DNA of 64,000 nt from Datura wrightii (lineage: Eukaryota; Streptophyta; Magnoliopsida; Solanales; Solanaceae): positions 145,836,501-145,900,500 of the forward strand of contig JASDFA010000016.1 in the NCBI GenBank assembly GCA_035772735.1. The letters run 5' to 3'. Positions 31,922-41,400 of this stretch are shown here, in pieces. The notes under the pieces are model-generated. The model worked only from the letters and a program-made list of their open reading frames with translations, was not told the origin of the DNA and ran no database searches. Each line of letters begins with the position of its first letter. Position 1 is the first letter of the stretch. The position numbers and the translations under genes are program-made.

Positions 31922-33823
31922 TCAGTATTTGTATCTGGAGAGGTAGTCTGCAATTGTATTTCTTTCGGTTTTGATAATCTCAATTGTAAATGTAAAATTT
32001 AGTATATTTAAAACTAATCTTCTTATTTCTTTTGTTGTGACTGAATCTTGTACCTTTTTAGTTATCCACCATTTAACTTGTGTGTTATCTGTTCTAACAA
32101 TAAATTTGTTATAAACAATATATGGTTCAAATGCAAGTAAACATTTATATAATGCAAATAGTTCTTTTCTGTTTATTTCCCACTTAATTTGTGGTTCTGT
32201 GTATGATCCTGAGTGGTATCTACAATGATGTTCTATTTTCTCGTTTTCATATTTATATTTTAATACTCCTCCATAGCTATGATTACTTGAGTCTGATTCT
32301 ACTATGTAGGTGAATTGTTTATTTTCATCTGCGAAATATAATTTTGGTAGTTTCTTACACATTTCTTTTATCCTTTTTATATAGCTTTTGTCTTTTTCAT
32401 TAAAATGATATTCTACATCCTTTTTTAATTTTCTTTGTAATGGTTTTAGATTTTCTGCTAACTTTGGTATATATTCTCTTACTTGGTTAACTAATCCTAA
32501 GAAGGATTGTAATTTTTTCTTAGTATCTAATAATTCTTCAGAATTAATTATCTTTTGTACTATATGTGTTTGCATTTTTACTCCATTTTTGTCTATCTGT
32601 ATGCCTAGAAATTCTATTTGGTTTTTTAGTATCTCAGCTTTCTTTTTGCTTAAACTTATTCCTGATATTTCTATAATGTGTATGAATTTTTCTAATAGTC
32701 TTATATGTTCTTCTTTAGTCCTTGAGTAAAGTAGTATGTCATCTATGTATACTATACAATTTTCTAGTTGGTTAAAATAATTATCCATAAAGTGTTGGTA
32801 TCTTCCTGGTGCATTTTTGTATCCAAAAGGTAATACGTTCCATTCGTAGAACACTTGTGGTACAGTAAATGCTGTTAATTGTTTTGATTCTTCTTCTAGC
32901 TTTAGGTGGTAAAATCCTGACTTACAGTCAAATTTACTGAAGCAATTATATCCTTGTATTTGTCTTATTTTTAGTATCTTATTTGGAATTGGGTAATTAT
33001 ATGTTTTAGTTTTTGCATTTAGATTTCTGTAATCTATTACCATTCTGCTTTTTCCTCTTTTTTGTTCACTGTGTTTATTTACTATAAATGCCGGACTGTT
33101 ATGTTTACTATTACTTTCTTGTATATAATTATTTTCCAGTAGTTCTTTTTTATGCATCTGAAATTCTTTTTGATCTTCAAAGTTATATCTTAGTGGTTTT
33201 TGTGTTATTATACTATTTTCGTCTATTAGTTCGATTTTTACTTTCGTTTTATGTTTTTCCCATCTTTGTAGTGGGTTTTCATTATACAATGTTTCTAACT
33301 TATCTTGTAATATTTGTTCCTTATCTATTGTAAATATTATCATTTCAATTTTTTGGTCGTTAGTTATTATATTTTCTAATTTTTGAGTAATTTTTTCGCT
33401 TCCTTTAATCCATGGCGTATTTTTTCTTATTCTGTTATTTACTCTTTTTGCTCCTATTTTCTTATTACATGGGGTAGTAAACCACCAATGTGTTTTTGTT
33501 ATAGTATGTGGGTATAGCTTTTCTAAAAATGACATTCCTAATAGTATATCTCTATTGGTAAATTCGTAACTATACATTTCTTCTATTATTAGTATTTTAT
33601 CCCATATCTGTACTTTTATGTTTCCAGCTTTATGTGTTATCATGCTTCCTTCATTATTAAATCCAGTAACTATTAATGGTGTTTTCAACTTTTCCCATTT
33701 ATCTTCTGGTAAACAGTTATGTTTACACATATTTGTTCCTGCTCCCGTATCTACCATAGGTGTGTAATATCTGTTGTAAAAGCCTTCTACTATTATTTTC
33801 ATTAGTATATATATTTTTGTCAT
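31922..33823 (-). CDS. Virus B2 ORF6: aspartic protease-reverse transcriptase-RNase H, open (633 aa)
   Basis: This is the only copy open from start to natural end (NTIADYLSRYKY). Retropepsin has D25 in DTGAGTNMC and DILLGMSFL at about 92-100. RT is at about 205-420, with RMVIDYRNLN (about 260), CFSKFDCKSGFYHL (about 295; motif A), LPFGYKNAPGRYQ (331-342) and YIDDILLYS (motif C, 359-367). RNase H has ESDSSNHSYGG (about 500) and EINRKELFALYK. There is no integrase. It follows ORF5 closely and overlaps the region upstream of ORF7. Catalytic residues look intact, but the virus as a whole is broken elsewhere, so this is best seen as a preserved relic. Confidence 0.9.
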   Translation of the reverse strand: MTKIYILMKIIVEGFYNRYYTPMVDTGAGTNMCKHNCLPEDKWEKLKTPLIVTGFNNEGSMITHKAGNIKVQIWDKILIIEEMYSYEFTNRDILLGMSFLEKLYPHTITKTHWWFTTPCNKKIGAKRVNNRIRKNTPWIKGSEKITQKLENIITNDQKIEMIIFTIDKEQILQDKLETLYNENPLQRWEKHKTKVKIELIDENSIITQKPLRYNFEDQKEFQMHKKELLENNYIQESNSKHNSPAFIVNKHSEQKRGKSRMVIDYRNLNAKTKTYNYPIPNKILKIRQIQGYNCFSKFDCKSGFYHLKLEEESKQLTAFTVPQVFYEWNVLPFGYKNAPGRYQHFMDNYFNQLENCIVYIDDILLYSRTKEEHIRLLEKFIHIIEISGISLSKKKAEILKNQIEFLGIQIDKNGVKMQTHIVQKIINSEELLDTKKKLQSFLGLVNQVREYIPKLAENLKPLQRKLKKDVEYHFNEKDKSYIKRIKEMCKKLPKLYFADENKQFTYIVESDSSNHSYGGVLKYKYENEKIEHHCRYHSGSYTEPQIKWEINRKELFALYKCLLAFEPYIVYNKFIVRTDNTQVKWWITKKVQDSVTTKEIRRLVLNILNFTFTIEIIKTERNTIADYLSRYKY

Positions 33824-33907
33824 TCTTTCATATTAAAGTTCTTTTAATGATTATCTTTTTATTCTCGTAATGTATTGTTAGTTGCTTTTCATCTATATTA
33901 TAAGGTT

Positions 33908-35080
33908 TTACTGTTGCAGCCATTTTATTCCTAGAGTAATATTATCTTTTCCTTGATATATTTTGAATTTTATTTTTATTTGTATTCCTCCAATAATTAA
34001 TTCTTGTTCTGTAGTTTGTTCCATGTTTGTCAATATTCCTGGTAATTCTGTGTTTATATTTTCGTTTTTACTGATTTCCTCTTCTCTTATTAATTCTCTT
34101 GTAACATAGCTTTCATTTTCTCCTGTATCTATTTTTATTAAGTATTTTCGTTGGTTTAATATTCCTGTTATATAATATTGGTAGGGTTGTATTTCATCCA
34201 TTCTTTGTTCTAGTAATTTCGGTTGTATTTCATATTCTATCCTTGTTGAAGTACTGTTTCTAGATGATGATGGTGTATCATAATTTATTCTTTTTGATGT
34301 ACTTAATCTTTCTCTTACTATTTCTAAATCTTCCTCAATATCCATTTCTTTGTAACTGTAGTCATTATTATCAATGACGGTAACTATTTTATCAAAAGGA
34401 TTTTCTATTTTAATTCTTTGAATTTTATTTTTGGCTACTATTTTATGTTTTGTTGTTAATACATATAAGTTTTTACATCTAGCTGTAAATATTTTACTAC
34501 CTGGTGCCAGTTCTATTCCTAACATTTTCCAGTATAGTACTAATGATTTATCTATATTTCTATCATCTATTGCTACTGAGTAGTTTGCACTTATTATAAA
34601 CTTAAATTTTTGATATAATAAATTTCTCTTAACTGCACTTATTACGCTTTTTTCTATTGGGTGAACTATTCTGTCATCTGCTAAATATAGTTCAATTGAT
34701 GTATCTATTCCTTCCCTAAAACATGTTTTTATAAGTATCTCTGTTGCTCCTAGGTGTACGTATTTTATTGGATTTTTTGCCTTTATTTCTTGGATTTCTT
34801 TGTTTATTATCTTTTTATTTATTATTGGTATTTTAGCTTTACCTTGGGCATATTTGCACTCTATTATATGTTCTTTTTGGCTTACTACATAATACTCTTC
34901 TTGTCTTAATTTAAAGAAATTTCTTAATTTAGGTACTTCTAATATTTTATCTATACTTAAATCTAATTCTTTTCCTTTTATTTGTTCAAACATATTATTA
35001 TCAAATATTATTTTTTGTTCTAAACTTTCGCTATCTTGATATTCTTCTTTACTTATAATTTTTATATCTGTTTCAGTCAT
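33908..35080 (-). CDS. Virus B2 ORF5: movement protein fused to a second retropepsin-like domain (390 aa)
   Basis: Residues about 85-215 are the 30K-family movement protein: KYVHLGATEILIKTCFREGID (107-127), LYLADDRI, FIISANYSVAIDDRN. Such proteins open plasmodesmata for cell-to-cell spread. After a Ser/Arg linker (about 255-285), residues 303-390 look like a retropepsin. They have RKYLIKIDTGENESYV with D318-T-G, an ELIIGG stretch (360-365) and ITLGIKWL (381-388), the usual position of the hydrophobic-Gly motif. One missing base near 33915 cuts the last ~25 residues, which B1 retains. The 8-base overlap with ORF4 and close spacing to ORF6 fit a polycistronic RNA. Confidence 0.8.
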   Translation of the reverse strand: MTETDIKIISKEEYQDSESLEQKIIFDNNMFEQIKGKELDLSIDKILEVPKLRNFFKLRQEEYYVVSQKEHIIECKYAQGKAKIPIINKKIINKEIQEIKAKNPIKYVHLGATEILIKTCFREGIDTSIELYLADDRIVHPIEKSVISAVKRNLLYQKFKFIISANYSVAIDDRNIDKSLVLYWKMLGIELAPGSKIFTARCKNLYVLTTKHKIVAKNKIQRIKIENPFDKIVTVIDNNDYSYKEMDIEEDLEIVRERLSTSKRINYDTPSSSRNSTSTRIEYEIQPKLLEQRMDEIQPYQYYITGILNQRKYLIKIDTGENESYVTRELIREEEISKNENINTELPGILTNMEQTTEQELIIGGIQIKIKFKIYQGKDNITLGIKWLQQ

Positions 35081-36800
35081 TATCTATTTCATATTCTTCT
35101 ATCTCGTTTTCATTATCTGTTTTTTCATATTCTGTTAATTCGTATATACTATCTTCATCATTTAAATCATAGTCTATGTAATTTATTTGTTTGTATTTTT
35201 CATCTTCGATTATTATTTCTACTTCTGATATTTGTTTTTTATTTATGTTTTTAGGTACTCGACAGTCTCTAGCTAAATGTCCTAATTTACCACAGTTGTA
35301 GCATTTACATTCTGATATATTTTTCTTAGCTCTGTGAGGTCTTTTTTGTTTATAATTTTTTATATAGTATCTTTTTCTTGGTTTTTTATATTTGTATTTG
35401 GTTCTGAATGGCCTGTATTTTTTAATTCTTTTCTTATATTTATGTTTATTTGTGCATCCAAATTGCGGTGCTGTTCTAGTTGTGCAACATGCTAAGTTTT
35501 TTATTAATATTTTTTCCATTTTTATATCTTCTTTATGTTTTTCACATAATTCAGTAAACCATTTTTGTAAAAATTTTATCCTAGATCCTAATGTATCTAC
35601 TAGTCCTGATTCTTGCCATTCTTTAGTTACTTTTGAACTAAATGGTTCTGGTAGTTTTGTATAGTATAATTTTCTTATTTCTCTACTTTCTTCATTCGTG
35701 TATAGTCCTTTATAATAGTATTCTTTAAATGCACATGTGTATTCATCCATATAACTCATTTTACATATACTTAATTTATTCATTAGATTTCTGTTCAATT
35801 CTTTATCTTTTTGTCGTTCATCAATTTCTGTAGTCATACTACTAAATTCATTTCTAATTGCCATTTCGTATTTGTTTAGTATATCTATAGATGTTGTTGC
35901 TGTTTCATTATTAATTTTCTTATTATTTCTTAATGTTTCTGAACTTTCTGGTGATAAATTTTGTAACCATATTTTAGCTGTTCCTATTAGTGTTCTTTCT
36001 ATATATCCAGGGGCATCTGTTATTAATATTTTATTGTCTATTAATTGTTTTGAAATGTATCCTATCCATAATTGGATTGTTTTATTTGTGTCTGCTACAC
36101 AATCTAAGTCTAAGAAATTATATTGTTCTATATTTTGTTTAGGTGTCCATTTTTTATTTAATCTTTTATCCCATAGTGTTCTACTTCTATTTTCTCTTTC
36201 ATAGGTATAATAAGTTGGTGTAGTGTTTAATCTTTTCGGACTTCTAGTTCCTGACGTACTAGGTTTTTCATCTATATCTTCTACATTGATTTCTATGTTG
36301 TTTTCCTTTTCTATTAGGTTAGTATAGGTTTCTGAGGTTTCTGAATATTGATCTAAGTTTTCTTCATCATCTTGTTCGCTTATGTCGTCTATTCCTATTT
36401 TAGGTTGATTCTCTATTGTTCCTGATTCTTCTAGTAATATCTTAAATTTTTCTATTTCTTCTGTAAGTTTTAACTCTTCTTTTTGTTTTTCTTTAGCTTT
36501 TAATTTTTCTTCATATAATTGTTTAAGTTTTTGTAATTCTTTTTCTAGTTCTTGGATTTTCGTGTCTTTTTCTTCTTTAATTTGCTGAACTTCTATTTGT
36601 GCTTGTTTTTTAATTTTTTCTATTTCCTTTTTTCTGTCTATTTCTTCATTTTCTCTGTTTATCCTTACCATTGCTGTTAGGCTGTCTTCTAGTTTTACTG
36701 ATTCTTTTTCTAACATTAAATATAATTGATTTCCTATTACTTTAAATCTTCGTCCTAAGTTTGAGTGTATAATTTTTATTTCTGTTCCTTTTAGACTCAT
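35073..36800 (-). CDS. Virus B2 ORF4: coiled-coil/coat protein (575 aa from internal ATG)
   Basis: It is open from ATG 36800. The original start, equivalent to 25200 in B1, is lost by one substitution near 36839. Domain order: Glu/Lys coiled coil (about residues 50-130); acidic linker with DISEQDDEENLDQ; capsid region with WIGYISKQLIDNKIL, GTAKIWLQNL; basic arm with many RK/KR runs (about 440-490); CYNCGKLGHLARDC zinc knuckle (500-513); acidic tail (EDSIYELTEYEKTDNE). The basic-arm, knuckle and acidic-tail arrangement is typical of caulimovirid coat proteins. The coiled-coil front could mediate assembly or stand for a fused virion-associated protein. Confidence 0.85.
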   Translation of the reverse strand: MSLKGTEIKIIHSNLGRRFKVIGNQLYLMLEKESVKLEDSLTAMVRINRENEEIDRKKEIEKIKKQAQIEVQQIKEEKDTKIQELEKELQKLKQLYEEKLKAKEKQKEELKLTEEIEKFKILLEESGTIENQPKIGIDDISEQDDEENLDQYSETSETYTNLIEKENNIEINVEDIDEKPSTSGTRSPKRLNTTPTYYTYERENRSRTLWDKRLNKKWTPKQNIEQYNFLDLDCVADTNKTIQLWIGYISKQLIDNKILITDAPGYIERTLIGTAKIWLQNLSPESSETLRNNKKINNETATTSIDILNKYEMAIRNEFSSMTTEIDERQKDKELNRNLMNKLSICKMSYMDEYTCAFKEYYYKGLYTNEESREIRKLYYTKLPEPFSSKVTKEWQESGLVDTLGSRIKFLQKWFTELCEKHKEDIKMEKILIKNLACCTTRTAPQFGCTNKHKYKKRIKKYRPFRTKYKYKKPRKRYYIKNYKQKRPHRAKKNISECKCYNCGKLGHLARDCRVPKNINKKQISEVEIIIEDEKYKQINYIDYDLNDEDSIYELTEYEKTDNENEIEEYEIDND

Positions 36801-36814
36801 ATATTTTTCTTCTT

Positions 36815-37054
36815 CTACTGCATATTCTTCTTTATTAATGGTAGTCCGTGCTGTAATTTATATTCTAGGTGTTGTAGTTTTATTTCTAGATAGAATATTT
36901 CTTTTCTTTGTGTTTTTATTGATGTGCTACATACTCCTGCAAATATATTGTATCTTAATCTTTCCTTCCTAAATTCAATTTCATCTGTCAGTTCATTTAT
37001 TTTGTTGGTTAATTGACGTCTGTATTTTTCGTCGTTATCTATATTATTTTTCAT
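36815..37054 (-). CDS. Virus B2 ORF3 (79 aa, extended)
   Basis: The same small helical protein as 25415-25197. Its stop, which overlapped the ORF4 start as ATGA, is destroyed by the same substitution that removed the ORF4 ATG, so it reads seven residues further (LIKKNMQ). Confidence 0.65.
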   Translation of the reverse strand: MKNNIDNDEKYRRQLTNKINELTDEIEFRKERLRYNIFAGVCSTSIKTQRKEIFYLEIKLQHLEYKLQHGLPLIKKNMQ

Positions 37055-37251
37055 ATTTTCTTTTTCAGATATTTTATATATTTATATTCTGTTTCTGAAA
37101 TTAGGTCTATCAAATTTTCAAGTCTATCATTATTTGTTTTGTTTAAACTTAGCTGTTTATATTCTGGGTATAATATTTTTAATTGGTTTTTTAATTTTTT
37201 AACCTTTTTCTTAATATGTCCTTTTCTTGGCTTTTGTAGTTCTTTATTCAT
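37051..37251 (-). CDS. Virus B2 ORF2 (66 aa)
   Basis: Basic N-terminus (RKGHIKKKVKKLK) and helical body, the same as B1 ORF2 except for the last residue. The four-base overlap with ORF3 is retained. Function unknown. Confidence 0.65.
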   Translation of the reverse strand: MNKELQKPRKGHIKKKVKKLKNQLKILYPEYKQLSLNKTNNDRLENLIDLISETEYKYIKYLKKKI

Positions 37252-37331
37252 TAATCTTGTGTATAATATTTAATTTTTACTGGTAACTTCTTTATGTTTT
37301 TAGATACTAAAATTTTTTAATTGGTCTATTT

Positions 37332-37655
37332 TTACCCTATAGAGGATTCTATCTTTTTATTTTGTCTATCAATTCTTAATCCTATCTTGCTGAAATGTAA
37401 TTCTCTTTCTAATCTATCTATTTCTCTAATTATAGATTCTTTATATCTAATTGTATCTTCACTGAATCTGTCTGAAAAGTAAATAATACCTGGATCTGGT
37501 GGATTAAGTAGTGCTTGATTATTAGCTAATAGAAAATTTATATATTCTAAATATCCTTGTAGATTTTTTATTTGGATTTTTAAATTATTATTTAGCCTTC
37601 TTTCTTCCCAATATATTTTATTTCTAAGTCTAATTCTTTTAACATATTCTAACAT
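37332..37655 (-). CDS. Virus B2 ORF1 (107 aa)
   Basis: It matches B1 ORF1 through most of its length (EYVKRIRLRNKIYWEERRL, NQALLNPPDPGIIYFSD). The C-terminus differs because of small indels near 37350. First ORF after the leader; function unknown. Confidence 0.65.
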   Translation of the reverse strand: MLEYVKRIRLRNKIYWEERRLNNNLKIQIKNLQGYLEYINFLLANNQALLNPPDPGIIYFSDRFSEDTIRYKESIIREIDRLERELHFSKIGLRIDRQNKKIESSIG

Positions 37656-38260
37656 AATTTTCTAATTTCTTCTATAGTCATTTCCGTCCAGTCTTGGTTA
37701 ACTAGTTTCATAGTTTCTTCTAGTTCTATCACTTCTTCTAATATCTGAAACAATATTTTTATCATGCAAAAGATAAGTAGTTCATATCTGTGATTCATTC
37801 CTGATAGGTCTGAATTCATTTTATGAATTTTTTCTAAACATAATATTCCTTTTAATCTCCTTAGGCATTATTTGAAATTATCTAATTCTTACATCGTTAT
37901 TTTGAATTATCCTTTTGGGTCATTACTATGCGTTTTCAGTTATGATTAGTTACCCTAACAATGACTTCAACTCTGTGTACTCCCCTAAAACGGCTCTCCT
38001 GGCCTAACCGGTTTTCACGTTAGGATGTCTTAGTCTGGGCATACTTATTCATAACTTACTAAACACGTACATAGCAAACTTAATCAGGTATTCATAAAAA
38101 CGATATAACAAGAAGATATTAACAAATAATACTTAGCAGATTATCAGGAATATAACAGTTTAGTTATTCATAATTATGAATAAACATACCTCAGTTTGTA
38201 GTTTTGCATCACTGCTAGATTTTTCCATAGATGGATATTTTTAAGATAGATTGTTTTTAT
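37656..38260 (-). promoter_or_regulatory. Leader of virus B2, truncated before the primer site
   Basis: It matches the B1 leader (26019-26620) closely, including the cctaac/gttagg pair (about 38005-38025). At 38260 it switches to virus C sequence after the shared run ttgtttttat, so primer site and R region are missing on this end. Confidence 0.75.
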
Positions 38261-38263
38261 AAT

Positions 38264-39229
38264 ATGAGTTTTCCCGGTTATTCTTCTTCAATGGATGATT
38301 TAAAATCTGAAGTTGAAAAGTTAAAAAATGAGATTAAATCTCTTAAACAAAATCAAATGATTTTCGACCATCGTATGAGCCAAATGGAACGTACTATGGG
38401 TCATGATAAAGGAAAAGAAGTTTTGAATGATGATTCAAAAGAAATTTCTGATTTTGCAAAAAGGGCTATTTCCTCCCCAAATGTCGATTTATTCATTGGG
38501 ATGATGCAAGTAGTAACTTCTCATAGATGGTATGTTAAGTGTACTATTTTGATTGATGATAATTTTTCTGTTACTGAAACTGCTCTTATTGATAGTGGAG
38601 CAGATATGAGTTGCATTCAAGAAGGGATAATCCCGACCAGATATTATCAAAAAACTTCTCATAAGATTAGCTCTGCATCTGGTGATAAAATGAAAATTGA
38701 TTATAAATTCCCTAAGGCCTATATTTGCAAAGATAAAGTTTGCATTCCTCATTTTTTCATTCTTGTTAAAGATAAAATGTTCCCTCCTATTATACTTGGA
38801 ACTCCTTTTATTCAAGCTATTTATCCTCTTACCTATGTTGATAACACAGGTTTTCATGCTACTTATAATGGTAGAAAAATTTCTTTTCAGTTTATAACTG
38901 AACCCCTTACCAGGAATATAAATTCTTTGATTAATAAAAAGATTTTTCATATGAAATCTTTACAACATGAAATTTATAGCATGTCTATTGATACTATTTT
39001 ACAATCCTCTAAAGTTCAAGAAAAGATTAAATTGATTTTTGAACAATTTGCTGTTTCTATATGTGCTGATCATCCCAGCGCCTTTTGGAATCGAAAAAGG
39101 CATGTAGTTTCTCTTCCATATGAAGATTCTTTCTCTGAGGAAAATATTCCTACTAAATCTCGGCCCTATACCAAATTGGTTCATACAATGGTGGACATTC
39201 CACGGACCTTCCATCAGGATATTGCCTGA
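38264..39229 (+). pseudogene. Virus C protease region with truncated RT
   Basis: The ATG at 38264 (MSFPGYSSSMDDLK) is more likely a real in-frame codon of the virus than the upstream ATG 38231, which lies in virus B leader. It has a coiled coil (residues about 10-45), an aspartic protease with ALIDSGADMSCI (catalytic DSG) and PPIILGTPFI, then the linker to RT (FWNRKRHVVSLPY, IPTKSRP). At about 39170 the RT is cut and 20 unrelated codons follow. The missing upstream coat and movement parts show it is a fragment. Confidence 0.85.
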
Positions 39230-39380
39230 AAAAATTAAAGAATTATATGATTCATGGATACAGGTATCTCCAGATCTGGACCGATTATACAGAGAAGAAC
39301 ATATAACTTCTCCGGAGAATATTAGCCAGATTATGTTGAACACTTTGCTTTTTAGTTCAATTCCAATACTTTCCTATTAA
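39172..39380 (+). pseudogene. Virus C downstream ORF fragment
   Basis: The frame ending at 39380 contains PNWFIQWWTFHGPSIRILPEK. This matches the pattern PRWFYEWWNLFGGSRKILPQ of the ORF2 protein of virus D (about 63099-63162). The WF-x2-WW...ILP motif is conserved between the two viruses although function is unknown. Confidence 0.75.
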
Positions 39381-41400
39381 GTTCAATACCTACAATATCA
39401 AAGAGAAAAGGCATAAAACCTTCCTAAGTGAGTTGTAAACAAAGCAAAAGCTCATCCTTAAAAGCCTAATGAGTTGGTAAATTACCAACTCACCAACCTC
39501 TAAACTTGAACCTTTTCTTGTCAACAAGTAAGGCATTTCATTACAACTAAAAAATTGACTTAAGCATGTCAGAACCCAAGAGTTGCACACAAAGGACCAC
39601 AAAAACTTAGGACAACCCTAAAATCTCACACCGACTCAATACAAAAAAAGAGACACAAACATGTTGCTCACACTTCAAGAGATGACCATAAACAATTGGC
39701 ATATTTCACAAGTACTTCCGTTCATTCCAAACAAGGGGCATATTAAAACAAGCTCAAGTAGCATCTCAAGTCATTGACAATTCACATTCAAAGTTTGCCT
39801 TTAAGTTCATAACACACTTGTCTCATTCACACTTCTAAATTTGAAACACACTTAAGCATATACCCCAAGGAAGTGACGTCACTCACACAAAGAAAGAATC
39901 CCATTCTTTTTTCATGCATTTCACAAAAAGGGATTATAGAATAAAGAAGATATGCTCACTCTCACAAAGAAATTCACGTGCATAAAAGTTGACCCATAGG
40001 ATTTCCCTTCATGTATCTCGCCACTAATGTAGAGTTGCTACACTCAAAATTACGAAGGAATTGCGAGTTATCATGAAGTCTTGGGCTAATGGTAGGACAA
40101 ATATTTAGCTCTTGTGACTAGAACCTTCCTAATTCCTTTGGTGACCACTTTTAAACATCCCACTACTTTAATGAGCTCACTCCACCTTATCTCTCCTTAT
40201 TCATTATTCTTATTTTTTCATCAAGAACAACCCTTGTAACCCCTTTGGTTCCACAATTAGCCTTATTTAAGCAAGAGGTAGCACCTTTTAAGAATTTTTT
40301 TTCTTCTAATGCTAGTGGTTTTTCAACCAACCATTCAATTTGATTCATCACAATTTGGTATTACCCCTCATTGAACTCACATAATCTTCCCCTTTTTGCA
40401 AACCCCCAAACTTAGGCTTTTGCCTCATTTCTTCTTTATTTTTCCCCAAATTTTGGGCTTCAAGCCCCATTTTTCATTCTTCCAAATTAGCAACTAGGGA
40501 GGATGAGTTCCAATAGAGAGATTGCAAAAGGTTAATAGGCTTGTAATGTCGTTTCCAAAGAAAAGGGTGAAAGTCTCAAACATTCGCTAGCAAAGATAGA
40601 TGTTCAAGGAGGTCATTTTAGGTGAAGTGACTATACAAAAAAAGCCTAAGATCATGTTCTAAGTGCAACCACATCTAGAATTTTTCCTTGAGTTGCACTT
40701 AGGGCATGTTCTAGACAATTAGGTGCACACGAGAATTCAGCTAAAGACCTCACCACATCAGGCATCACAATCCAAGGAGTTCACATACCTTCAAAATCCC
40801 ATCAAGAGTATGACTTAAGACAAGCTAGCTTGTGAGTCAAAAAGCCAATCAAAGAATGGGAAACCCATGATAAGAGAATGATCATTTGCACTTTCAAGTG
40901 CTCCTTTTTTCTTCAAAACACATTTGCAATGCCAATAATTTTTTTCGGTGGTACATCTTACAATAAGTGCAACAAAAGACTTACAAAGATGCTGCAGTTG
41001 GCATTTTTCCCTTAAGAAAATTTCCTCTCAATCTATCATAGGAAAATGCCACCCGATCCAACAACAAAAGAAAAGAAAGAAAATTTTGCTCCTTGGGAAA
41101 GAACCATGGTAAAGAAAACCCTTATAGTTTATTGCTATCTACTATGAACAAAGATGAATTTTTAAACATGGGTCATGAAACATTTGGCAACACATAACTT
41201 TGATCCATCAATGGCAACCAACATTATCAACACAAATTTCCATTTCAACACAAGCCCGAAAAGGGCATTCATCAACTAAGAAAAATTTAAAAACATCAAC
41301 TCAATAAGAAATCAAGCCTGACAAGGGCACAAAAGATGATAAATAGGGAACAAGATAGACACACACCCCCCAACTAAGAATTTACATTGTCCCTAAATGT
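39381..41400 (-). mobile_element. Repeat DNA, 3' non-coding part of a minus-strand gypsy-like element
   Basis: No coding domain in any frame over 2 kb. Read on the minus strand, 41400-41365 gives ACATTTAGGGACAATGTAAA and then a TTGGGGGG-rich tract. That is the polypurine-type signal found before the 3' LTR in plant Tat/Athila-like elements, so the sequence to its left may be LTR. I could not find the partner LTR in the window. Confidence 0.5.

Larger units (their letters stand above)
30350..38260 (-). mobile_element. Endogenous pararetrovirus B, copy B2 (nearly one full unit)
   Basis: It is read right to left from inside the leader (38260, about 65 bases after where the primer site would be) through all seven ORFs and the promoter. 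It ends at 30350, exactly where the primer site would begin (minus strand ...AATTGGTA). It is thus an almost complete linear genome opened at the primer-site discontinuity. It is the best preserved copy: ORF4 from an internal start, ORF5 and ORF6 are long and open; ORF7 and the end of ORF5 are frameshifted. Confidence 0.9.
38261..39380 (+). mobile_element. Virus C fragment, right cap (protease to RT start, joined to ORF2 part)
   Basis: This plus-oriented caulimovirid segment is related to virus D. 38264-39170 corresponds to D 60200-61070 (pre-protease coiled coil, protease, RT start). At about 39170 it jumps over the rest of RT and RNase H into a piece of the downstream ORF (to 39380). The right edge runs into unrelated repeat DNA. 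Confidence 0.85.

Noticed and set aside
38231..38263. Start codon at 38231 for the virus C ORF
   Set aside because: These 11 codons are complementary to the virus B leader; the virus C sequence begins only at about 38261-38264.
39381..41400. Host gene in the long domain-free stretch
   Set aside because: No frame above about 70 codons with a motif, and polypurine-type signals point to retroelement non-coding DNA.
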